DNA of 64,000 nt, taken from Eudorina sp. 2006-703-Eu-15 (lineage: Eukaryota > Chlorophyta > Chlorophyceae > Chlamydomonadales > Volvocaceae). Below, one piece after another: positions 26,501-35,810 of this stretch. The translations under genes were made by a program, and so were the position numbers. The notes below the pieces were generated by a model, which saw only the letters and a list, made by a program, of their open reading frames with translations, was not told the origin of the DNA and made no database searches. The stretch's first letter is position 1; every line of letters begins with the position of its first letter. Location of the stretch: contig BDSI01000119.1 of the NCBI GenBank assembly GCA_003117195.1, forward strand, positions 321,188 through 385,187, read 5' to 3'.

Positions 26501-28491
26501 GGCCGGGGGCGTTCGGGGCCGCAGGGCGCCGCCGCCGACTGCCCGACAGCGGGGGCCGTGTAGCTCTCCTTCTCCTCCCTCTCCTCCCCGCAGGCGTCCG
26601 ATGGACCCGGACCTAAGCCCGGCGCATCTTCCGACGGGGCCCAACTTGGCAGCTGAGGGCGGCCGGGATGGAGTGGCTCCAGGGATGGCGGGCATGCCGC
26701 GTCTGAGGCGCCCACCCAGACGTTCCCATGCGCCTCCTGCTTCTGTCCTTGCTGCCCCTGCTGCCCTTGCTGGCCCTGCTGCAACTTCTGCCCCGGCTGC
26801 TGCTGCGTCTGCTGCTGCTGCTGCCCCTGTTGCCCCTGCTGCTGCTGCTGCCCCTGCTGCTGCCCCTGCCCCTGCTGCTGCCCCTGCTGCCGATCCTGTT
26901 CGACTTGGATCTGCGCGGGCAGAGGAAGCAGCGGCAACAGGGGCGGCAACGCGCCCGGCAGCAGCCCCATCGGGGGCCCCGAATGCGCCATCTGGCCGCC
27001 GAGCGCCAGCCCCAAGGACAAGCCCGCCGCCTGCCAAAATGGCGGCTGCAGCGCCGGCGCCCAAACGGGTGGCGGCAGGGTGTTCGTAGTGGCATCGTCC
27101 GTCGCTGCTCCTCTTGCCGCGCCACTGCTGTCAGGATGCAGCTGCGGCTGTTGCGGCTGTGGCTGCTGCAGCTGTGACTGTAGCTGCAGTTGCTGCAGCA
27201 GGAGCTGCTGCTGGAGGGCCTCCAGATACGCCCCTGGGCCGCGCGTGCAACCGTGTGGGGGCGGCGGCACGGCCGGACCCGGGGCAGTGACGGGATGGGG
27301 GTCGCACAGGTCAGCCAGCGGCGTCTTCAGCAATGAGGGCATGGCTGGGGCCGCGAGCTGAGAGGCGGCGGAAGCGGACCCCAGGGCCACCGCGCTGGCG
27401 GCGCCGCTATTTGCGCCGCTGCCACGACTGTGTTCCGCCGTCCCCCCGTCAGCCTCCGTGCGCTCAGCAACCGCGTCCCGCTCCCTCTCCTGCGGCTCCC
27501 TCCCTCCGGCCTGAGCGCCGTCGGAAGGCAGCGGCGGTGAGGGCGCGGGAGGGGCAGCGTGATGTAGCGGCGGCGGCGGCGGCGGCTCCCCGGCGCACAG
27601 ATGAATGGGCGCGCCTGGCGTGACACCGCCGCCGCTACCGCCCTCGCCGTTGACGCTGTCAGGGACCCGCAGGTCCGCCCGCAGACCGCTGTGGCCGCAG
27701 TGCGTTCGCGCCTCGCCCTCGACCTCTTCCTGTCTCTCCGCCGTGGCAACCCGGTGCGCCACGTCATCCCCGCCATCCAGCGTGTCATGGTCGACTCCCG
27801 CGGCTTGTTGCAGGACAGAAACGGACACGCGCCGTACAGGTATCGCCGTTTGTATTGATCCGGTAGTTGCTGGGGCAGAGGTGTCGGCCGCCTCGGCGAC
27901 GACCGAGTCCCCTGTGTTCGCCGGTGACAGGGCCGGGGCCGCCGCCAACGCCTCGTGTAACGGTGGCGGGGGCAACACTGGTGCCGGCGTCCCAGGCGTT
28001 GCGCCAGGCGCCAGCGGCCCTGGCTCCGCACGGTCCTGCCAGGCCTGAACCGGTAGCAGCGGATTTGCAGGGACTACGCAACCCAGTGGATTGGCAGGTT
28101 TTGTGGTTTCGGAGATTTTGAAGAGAGGCGGAACTCCGTCGCCGCACAGATGATGCTGCGCTGCAAGGCCTGGCCGCGGCTGGTCGCAATCCGAGGCGAT
28201 CGCTTGTTGTGGATCAGCAACGGTTTCTGGCTGAGACTTGGCATCTCTGGTAGGACATCTCTCTGGCGAGTTTGCGGTCACAGCTTGGCCGCAGGCATTT
28301 GCGGCAGTCACTGGGTCGGGCGGCAGATGTCCGGGCGCGACACCAATGCGCGAAGACAACGGTAAGACGTTCGACTGTTGGGCTTCCGGCCCGATTGAAT
28401 AAGCCGTAACATTTTCAGTCCACTCTGAAGCGATCGCCTGACTGAGGGCTGCGGGCTCGAGCGCGGATTGCGATGCGTCCCGCTGCCACAT
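19431..28491 (-). CDS. Giant double-AP2-domain protein, probable transcription factor
   Basis: Seven phase-consistent exons: 28491-25714, 25221-25112, 24824-24734, 24491-23045, 22600-20563, 20145-20023 and 19569-19431. They predict 2241 aa. Two AP2/ERF-type DNA-binding domains are visible. The first (about residues 922-985) reads [19 protein letters not shown] then KYYSSYV, AARDADKLLYKLRG and LNFP. The second is near the C-terminus: [17 protein letters not shown] then [21 protein letters not shown] and ANLP. Each is followed by a related helix-like motif ([32 protein letters not shown]). The rest is low complexity: Gln-, Ala-, Gly-, Pro-rich, with a run near [13 protein letters not shown]. 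The stop TAG lies in a CAG-rich tract. A nuclear regulatory role is inferred from the domain. The ATG at 28491 has no in-frame support upstream; a 5' non-coding exon is possible. Confidence 0.87.
20494..20525 (+). repeat. (AC)n dinucleotide repeat in AP2-gene intron
   Basis: About 16 AC copies followed by a GC-rich alternating tract, in the intron between 20563 and 20145. Confidence 0.95.
22617..22671 (+). repeat. G-rich tandem tract (GGGGGCC-type) in AP2-gene intron
   Basis: Repeated GGGGGCC and GGGGCC units just downstream (in gene sense) of exon 4, next to the acceptor at 22601. Several consecutive G runs could form G-quadruplexes. Confidence 0.8.
25535..25613. repeat. Perfect 32-bp inverted repeat (foldback) in AP2-gene intron
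   Basis: Arms 25535-25566 and 25582-25613 are exact reverse complements (left arm begins CCTAAGGCTGATAGCCCGGA), with a 15-bp spacer. It sits in the first AP2-gene intron, between 25714 and 25221. Confidence 0.95.
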
Positions 28492-28647
28492 CGCCCGCGC
28501 TGCGTTTAGACCGTGTACGCATCTGACACCCGCGGGACAGCATCAAGATGTATTTTGCAGTGGCGGTGGGCCCGCGATCCTGGCTGATGCATCCTACAAG
28601 TGGCCTTCGGCTGTCGCGCCATGCAGCGGGTCGAGTCGTTGCAAGGA

Positions 28648-29085
28648 TCACTTTTGCAGCACTAAAACAAGATCGTGGCCCGAGTGTAATAGTACTGTTT
28701 TCAATGATTCAAATAAGTGCATTTGTGTCGCGCCAAAGCTACAGTTCTTGCGCTCGTCAACGGTCGAGACACCTCTGAGAAGTCCCACTACGAGTGGTTC
28801 TATGCCCATAGATATAACTGCTCCCACATGATATCTCGGAACCTTGCAACATGCCTGAGCCACCTGCTTGAGAGAGGATCCCACGATCTGGTACGGCGTC
28901 GGTTTTTCGCCGTACCTAGGTCCAAGAAATTCCCCCGCAAGGACTCCCTGCCCGATAGATCCTATTAGACCGTTCTGAGACGCTTTCCTATCACTGCCAG
29001 GTCTCTTTGCCTTTGATTCCGTTTCGTTGCATGATTCCTTGCGTCTTCCCGAAAGCAAGTTTGGACAGAATCCCATCCAAGCCAT
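28648..29085 (-). CDS. Hypothetical ORF, 145 aa, upstream of the AP2 gene
   Basis: ATG-initiated ORF in AT-richer DNA, ending 157 bp upstream of the AP2-gene ATG on the same strand. Segments such as GQGVLAGEFLGPRYGEKP look protein-like and are unlike the low-complexity AP2 exons. No domain is recognised. It could be a separate small gene, an upstream ORF in the AP2-gene 5' leader, or chance. Confidence 0.3.
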   Translation of the reverse strand: MAWMGFCPNLLSGRRKESCNETESKAKRPGSDRKASQNGLIGSIGQGVLAGEFLGPRYGEKPTPYQIVGSSLKQVAQACCKVPRYHVGAVISMGIEPLVVGLLRGVSTVDERKNCSFGATQMHLFESLKTVLLHSGHDLVLVLQK

Positions 29086-29501
29086 GCCGCGACATTGCTC
29101 ATGTTTAATTATTGCGATAATGCGAGCAGTTCATATATTGCGATCGCGCGCAAGTTGCCCGTTTCACCGAGACGACTAAAGTGTTTAGTTGCTCTTCGAC
29201 TTCCAACTCTTCGGTTGCATTTTCTCCATTTTAAGATTATTTAACTCATTTGGTATTGAGCGCCTGTATCGTTCGCCTCAGGATGGGAAAGCACACTTCC
29301 GAAACCGTCCAACACAGGGGCTCGAAAATCTGCAATGCTGAAGCACAAGTGACCTGACACGATCTGCTGCTGGGTCATGCACTATATTTCCAGCCCATGC
29401 AAGAACACTGCCGCCGTTTGTTCCGGGTCCAGCTGATATGGGCTGGTGATACCGTTGGATCCGTGCACGAATCCCGCGAGCCCCATTTTTCCCGTCTCCC
29501 C
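29086..29501. other. AT-richer spacer
   Basis: No coding signal or repeat recognised. Confidence 0.4.
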
Positions 29502-31360
29502 TTACCCGGAAGATGCCGCTACCTTGCGAGATATCACTTGACGAGCTAGCAGACCGCTTGCTTGGATGCGACCTAGTGCTCGAACGACCTCAGCCACCTC
29601 AACCGTGTCTCCAGGTCTCAGAACCGGGGCACATGCCGAACCGTACGGTACCGCCCCACACGAAACTGCGCCCTGATCGCCGCCCTGATCGCCGCCACTG
29701 CCAAGTGCCAACGCTCTAGGGCTGCTTCGCTGCAGCTGTTGTCAACGTCCAAGGACCAACCCAGCTACGTGCCCCTTCAATACCTCCACAAATAGTACCT
29801 CGTCCTGCCGGGCCAACAGGTGCAAGAGGAGGAAAAGAAGAGCTTGACTCAATAGAAGACGTCCTTCGGGCGTGTCTAGAACCCGGCGGGCCGTAGGACA
29901 CAAGAACCACAACGGTGGCGGACACTGCGCCTCTCTCTCACACTCACTCACTCACACACTCGCGCGCGCGCGAGCGCCTCTACCCGACCCGGATGTCACT
30001 CTGACCCTGGCGATCTACCGCCTGCGTAGTGCAGCTTCGGGCGTGACACCCAACCCGGTAGAATGCCGGTAGAATGCCCACTGCCCTGGGTTCTGGGCTG
30101 GGGTTCTCCAGTTGAACCTGACATACCGTAGAAGAAAAGAAAGAGACGCATATCAGCGCAGTCCGGGCAACGTTGCAACACGACAGGCGGCAAGCCGCCC
30201 AGTGCATGTCGTCCACCCACCCCAGCCACCATCCGCGCCAGCCAGCCCAACCGACCGTTAATCAGTCCACATGTCCGTCCACACCGCAAGGCGGCGTGTC
30301 GTGCCCGCCGGCGCCCTCCAGCCCCAGACCCAACAGGGCCCCGTCACGTGTGTCAGGCACTACGCTAGTACCGCTCATACACACCGTTGGTTCTAACACG
30401 TGAGAGAAATGACGACGGCCCCAACCACGCTGTGTGGAATGTTACCCTAGAGAGATGGATGCTCACACAACGTGTAGATCGGTCCTTAAATCGGTCGTCT
30501 TCTGGAACATGTATAATGTGCACACACACCCCAAGCGGGAAAAAACCCTCTCCGCCGTTCGCCATGGACATGGACGACACGATGACAGTCACATGTGCGG
30601 ACGCGGATTCCCCCCTCCCCCAACCCAAAGCCAAGTGACAAAATCCCCGGAGTCCCCGCAATCCCCGGTTCAGCGCTCCTCACCTGCTCCTCCAGCACTC
30701 TGCCAGGGCTCCAGAGGAAGCCAGGTACCTGAGACGAGCACAGCGACCACCCCGAGCTCGCGAACGCACTCACGGACTCCTCACGTCAGACGCATTACGA
30801 TTCGGTTCGGTGCAACGAGAGGGCCAGGCCGAGCACTACGCGGTCGGCCGGCCACAGCAGTGACTTTTTGGCCGGCCGGCCCACCAAGGCCCCCTGGCTC
30901 AGCTCGTGAGTTCGCGGGTGGGCACCACATCCCACGGCAGCGATACATGCATACACACACACACATGCGCAGATGTCGTGTCATGTGATTGCGCATCACA
31001 TATGGTCGGTGGCTCGGGTATGTGATTGCTGGTTTTGGTCCACACTCCCGAGTCCGGATGATTGTATCTGTGTGGGCAGCGGGTGCGCGCGTGGGGGTCA
31101 CCTAGGGTCACGATCGGTACGACCACACAGTCAACGCGCTCGTGCACCACCGTCTCCCCCCTCAGCTGTCACTGGGCACCCACCGCGGCATCAGCACGCT
31201 TCGCGAGTGCACCGCTGAGGCGGGCGACGTGCACGGCGTCGACATCACAGGTATCGGGGGAATGCACACCACGGGTCGCAACTGTACGCCAGCAAACCGG
31301 TACGACACACACGACAGCCGCTCGAGATCACTGGCGTCCATTGTATGAACCTAAACCCTA
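29502..31360. other. Unresolved gene region, strand uncertain
   Basis: Several exon-like stretches are visible but do not chain. Minus-strand candidates: near 31180-31100 (ETVVHERVDCVVVPIVTL), 30727-30683 (VPGFLWSPGRVLEEQ with good acceptor and donor), 29930-29745 (LFLLLHLLARQDEVLFVEVL) and 29680-29520 (PGDTVEVAEVVRALGRI). Plus-strand candidates include 31169 to about 31251 (LSLGTHRGISTLRECTAEAG). Overlapping openness on both strands is expected at this GC content. No family was recognised. Confidence 0.3.
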
Positions 31361-31567
31361 GACGAACCTCCGACCCCCGGAGGAGGAGGAACCGGGTCGC
31401 CACTCCACAGAATAAGCCGCGTCACACAGGCCGATCAAACCCCTCCCCCTCCCGCTCACATGTCTTCCCTCACTCGGAAACTACCCCAAGCGCGAATCCG
31501 GTGTTAACAGCCTCCGGTGCGCGTGCGTGTGCACCATGGAGGCAGGGAGGGAGGGAGAGGAGGGACC

Positions 31568-32166
31568 TCAGCTGAGGCCCATCTCGCGCCGTCGCCGCCG
31601 CCGCATCAGCGCGCACGCCGCTGGCCCGTGGAGCGGGCAAGTCTGGATGCGCTTCCAGCGTCTAACCCCCCGACCGTGCTGACACTCCCTCCCTCTGGGC
31701 CCCCCCCTTCCCTCACAAATGAAGGAGGAGCGAGATGAAGGAGGAGCGAGGAGGAGCGCGCAACACCCCTTAGCCCCACAAGGTGTATTTGTCAAAGCGG
31801 TCCAACTGCACCGTTCCTTCTCGGAGCTGGCTGCCGTCCAGGTGAAAGCTCAACTACTCACCCGCCAACCGACCCATGGTTCGCTCGCCAATGCCCAGGT
31901 CAGGTGGCTCGCGTCGCAATCCCCGCTCGTCCGTCCTCCGCGGCAAAGCAGGTGAAGGTCGCATTTGCCAGGATCAACGCAAAAACAGACAACAATATCC
32001 GTACGTACCTTACTTATTAGGTCGCGAGGGCCCTCTTCAGTTCGGTATCTCGGTAACCGCTCAATGGCCTCAACGGAGCGCGTCATCGCCTCGGCGGCGT
32101 CCCCGCCCCACCTCACCCTGAGCCGCCCCGCATCAAACCGCACACACGGACAATGTCTCCAGCCAT
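31568..32166 (-). CDS. Candidate small basic protein, about 82 aa
   Basis: Not recognised. Exons 32166-32146, 32068-32009, 31853-31780 and 31661-31568 join in frame across GT-AG introns. The product starts MAGDIVR in a good start context (GATCATGGCT), continues IERLPRYRTEEGPRDLISK and HLDGSQLREGTVQLDRFDKY, and ends in an arginine run (MRRRRRREMGLS) before TGA. The middle faintly resembles an Sm-type beta strand pattern, but this is not enough for a call. The first acceptor lacks a good pyrimidine tract. Competing plus-strand frames exist (for example RINAKTDNN near 31970), so the strand is not certain. Confidence 0.25.
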
Positions 32167-32991
32167 GATCACCAGGGCTGGCCCCCTCAGGGGTCTCTTA
32201 CGGTTAAAACGCCGCAATACTCTGACTTCCTGACCTCTCTACCGCGTACCCTTCAAGGGCGTACCCTCCGAGGACGCCCCAACGGCCAAGGCAAGCAGCA
32301 GGCGACCGGGTCGGCAGCAGGGCAGCGCCGGGCGGTGGTGGACACCCAAGTGGAAGGCGGGGGGGCTGCGCCGCGAGGCGGCGGTGCGGTGGTGCAATGA
32401 ACCCCAGCGCGAACCCGGTAGACGGGTATCCAACCCGCCACCCCAGGCCGTACCTGTGGAGCTGCCACCTGCACTCCCAGCCTCCGCCGCCCCCCACCGC
32501 CGCCACCGCCAGCCCAGCACCCCCTCACCAGCCCACCCCCACCTCCACCACTTCCACATCGCAGGGAGCCCCCACAGTCTACTGCGAGCTCCGGCCCTCC
32601 GCTGTCAACCCATGCGCAGCTGGTAGGTAGCGTCGTCGGGCATCGGCCACTACATCGGCAATCGCCTGCCCCTCCCCCCACTGCAGCTGCCCTCAGCCGC
32701 TGAGCGCTTCAGCGGGAGGCAGCAGCGAGCCGTCGCCACCGGTGTCACCGACACCAGGCCTGATGCATCTGGCGCGGCATGAACCGGCAGCGGCAGCGGT
32801 GAAGGTGGCCCCGCTGTCTGGCCATCAATGCTGCGTCGGTTCCCGCCTGCCAGCCACCCAGCCCGTCGCAGGTCGGATCGTACGGGGTCGCGGCCGGGGC
32901 CGGGTGCTCACCCCGCCCGCACTGGCTGATCCGCCGGGTCGTTGGTGGGTAGGAACTTCCCCTGAGGGGCCACAGGGTCAAATGGGAGGGT

Positions 32992-33023
32992 GGGGTATAG
33001 GAAACCAGTAGGCATATTCAAAC
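32992..33023 (+). repeat. Dispersed intronic element, copy outside P5CS
   Basis: GGGGTATAGGAAACCAGTAG followed by GCATATTCAAACTG, matching the P5CS intron element at 5506 with a few changes. Confidence 0.6.
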
Positions 33024-34127
33024 TGCGGAGACTCAAATGGAATGGTAAGGGGGGAGGGCGGCAGGGAGGGCAGCGGGGATACTGCGCCCTAAGCAAACTG
33101 CTCGCCGACAGGTCAGTGGGGGATGCTAAGGATCACAAATTCACAATGGACGCATGGAGGCAACTACAGGGAGGGGGAGTGAGGCGCTGCGCGGATCGGG
33201 TTAAAAAGCACCTAGGCACGAGTGAATGGAACGGATACGGGGTGCGGGGTGTAGGATCAGGCAGTCAGGATCAGTTATGAGAGAGATCCAGGGGGGGCGC
33301 TCAAGGGGCAACACGCTGGGTGAGGCACCGGTCGCCCCCAACAGCGACCCGAACAGCGACCTGGTCCAACCGATGGCATCCCGCGCCCGCACCTCCCCCG
33401 CGATCCCGATCCCTGGTGGACAGCCCCTGCCCCTGCCGCCCTTTCCTGCCGCCCTCCCTGCCGCCCTTTCCTGCCTCCCCCGCTTGTGCGTGCCCAGGCG
33501 AGTGGAGGGATGGGGTCGATCTCGCGGGGTCGACCGCTTCTTTGGACCCATCGTCCTTCCTACCAACAAGGTCCCCTCGACCCATGTGCTGTGTGGGACC
33601 TTCCGTGAGGCTACCGTGCCGCACTACCCCCTTCCCTCCTCCCCTCCCCGTTCCTCCGCGCTCCTCCCCTCCCCTCCCTCACCCGCGAGCGCCTCCCATC
33701 CGCCCGCTGATGCCCACTTCCAATATTCGCGGACCGACCGACCGAATGACTGACTGACTGACTGACTGACCCGCCTTGTCAGACGTTTCGGACCCTAACC
33801 CCCTAATTCTTCGCTCTTGCCGTCGGCGCAATCTGTGCTTTCCTGCTTGTTTGCCGCAACTCCCTCTTCGCCTCAAACCCGCGCCTCAAACCCGCTATAG
33901 TCCTCAAAGCCAAGGAAAGGCTTTCGGGCATAATACCTGCCCTGTAGCCCCATATGCCCCCCCCACGGTTGCCCTGGCCCCGGCCCCGGCATTTAGCCCC
34001 ATCCTCCCTCTTACCGTGGGCGTTTGCTGGTTGTACCTGCCCCCTCGGTCCATCAGTAGACTGAACGCCTCCTGGGCCTCCTCACCTCTGCAAGGGTCAG
34101 GTCGCGGCAGGCCGCGGCGAGATGGTC

Positions 34128-34130
<3 letters not shown>

Positions 34131-34160
<30 letters not shown>
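34131..34160 (+). repeat. (GT)n dinucleotide repeat
   Basis: About 15 GT copies followed by a G run. Confidence 0.95.
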
Positions 34161-34163
<3 letters not shown>

Positions 34164-34802
34164 GGGGGGGGGCAGATGTACGGACGGGTGAGTGCGTCAG
34201 TGCCAAAACAACGGGGACCCGGTGGTTCGGACGATTGCAAACCCTAGACCCCTAGACCCCAGAACCGCACCCGAACCGCATGGGTAGGTGGGCCTGGGCG
34301 CGGGTGCGGGGCTGAGCGACTCGAACGCGCTGAGGAGAGGAGGAGGATTGAGTGAGACGCCGCGCTGCGTGTGATGCCGACGTGAGCAGGCGGAGGGGTC
34401 GGCACCGGGGCGGCGCGCCGGCAGGGTACCCCTCCTCCTCCTCGCCCTCTTCCTCCAACTTCGCGGAACATCTCGCGCCCCTGTCCGCCACCCCCGCTCT
34501 GCACAGCTCCCCCCATCCCACCGCCTGCAGGGACAAGGCCTGCAAACAGGTTACCGGTGCGCGTGACTGCCTCATCCTCCCGACTTGACGGCCAACCTAC
34601 TCTCTCACCGCCCGTCCGCTTCACTCCATTTCAAGTTTCGAACCCCTGTCAATCAGTCAGTCTGTCAGTCAGGCACATCGCATGTCGTCGTGCCCTCACC
34701 CAGCGGTCAAGCGGGGCCTTTTCGTCGCCCTCCCGACCCGTGGGTTCGTCCAACCCATGTCGAAGGCGCGCCACAGCCCCACGCGCGCCCCCTGCTGGCA
34801 CC

Positions 34803-34881
34803 CGCACCTCTGCAGCGCCAGGAACACCGCCCCGCCCTCTGCTGCCCCCCCCCCCGCACCTCTGCAGCGCCAGGAACACCG
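34803..34881 (+). repeat. 27-bp direct repeat at ankyrin exon end
   Basis: The 27 bases beginning CGCACCTCTGCAGCGCCAGG occur at 34803-34829 and 34855-34881, period 52 bp. They copy the end of the third ankyrin exon with its donor. Confidence 0.9.
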
Positions 34882-35810
34882 GTGTGAGTCCGAAGAAGTC
34901 CGGCTGGTTCACCAGCGTCTCCTGCTCGGCGGGGGGCCGCCCTTCGAGCAGCAGCTTGAGCACGTCGGTCCGGCCAGCTCGCGCGGCCAAGTGGATGGCA
35001 GTCCTGAGGGCCACCAGGGACCGTTCCATCCATTGGGGAAGGGCCGGGATTGGGGAAGGGGCGGGGGTATCATAGGTGGCGGGTTTCGGGTAGGGGGAGA
35101 AACGTTGCTCCAGCTGGAATTTGGACTGGCACCTCCAAATGTCGTCGCTGCCGGTTCAGCAACACGCGGAAGCATCAACTGGCGGGGTGCATCGAAAGGT
35201 GGAAGGCTGTTTGCATCGCCCGGGAAGGCGGCGTCGCGAGGGCGAGTGCGGATGGGACTTTGGGAGGTGCGCGGCGGAGGGCCAACCCGGCAAACGAGAT
35301 GCCGTGGCTCAAAAGCATGGCATGGGAGCCTGTAATCGGGTTGGTGGGATTCTGAGCGGCATTAAGATCTCAGAGGGAGCAAACGCGCCGGGTCCTGAGA
35401 CGGCGTCCGGATTTCCTCGTGCATCCCACCCGCCCAACCGAACAGCAAAAAGAGGCGTTGAGAGAAACCGCAAGTGCACAAGCGGTCCGCACCTGCCGTT
35501 GCACTCGGTGGCCAGTGGGTCGACGCCGTAGTCCAGCAGGCATTCCGCAGCTTCCACCTGACCAGCTTCGGCTGCCCAATGAAGGGCCGTTCGCTGATAT
35601 TTGTCGCGAATCTGCAATGTTTCCGAACCATGTCAGCTGTGTCTCATAAGGGCTTCTCGGGCCACCTGCCGTGGCAGCCGCAGGGCTTACGTTGATATTG
35701 AACTCAATTGCCCGCTCGACGGTTCTGGTAATGTATCCGGCAAGGCCCCTTTCAGCGGCCTCAAAAATAGTTTTTGGGGGGTCGACGGGCGCAGCCTTCT
35801 GTGCAGCCAT
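34860..35810 (-). CDS. Ankyrin-repeat protein, 3' exons unresolved
   Basis: Exons 35810-35691, 35611-35493 and 35003-34860 are phase-consistent. Start is ATG at 35810 (MAAQKAAPVDPPKTIFEAAE). Ankyrin repeats are visible as TALHWAAEAGQVEAAECLLD and TAIHLAARAGRTDVLKLLLE, then GLTPVFLALQR. This type of protein works as a protein-binding scaffold; no enzymatic domain is seen. After the donor at 34859 the path is unclear. A frame near 34540-34420 (GWGELCRAGVADRGARCSAK) or an early stop near 34620 are candidates. Family call is sure, the C-terminus is not. The gene is divergent from the dioxygenase gene across about 3 kb. Confidence 0.8.

Larger units (their letters stand above)
32167..34251. other. 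Mixed region without a confident gene
   Basis: Plus-strand open stretches include a possible terminal exon 32687-32779 (ending VTDTRPDASGAA) and an ATG ORF 33226-33753 containing RFFGPIVLPTNKVPSTHVLC. Neither could be chained to a recognised family. A short GACT repeat lies at 33746-33770. Confidence 0.3.

Noticed and set aside
31740..32000. Thioredoxin-like plus-strand exons (LHRSFSELAAVQ, VKVAFARINAKTDNN)
   Set aside because: The resemblance is only in spacing; no CxxC motif is present and the minus strand gives an in-phase alternative.
33226..33753. 175-aa plus-strand ORF as a gene
   Set aside because: Some segments look protein-like, but it includes long Pro/Ser-rich low-complexity sequence, has no chainable neighbours, and competes with an equally open minus frame.
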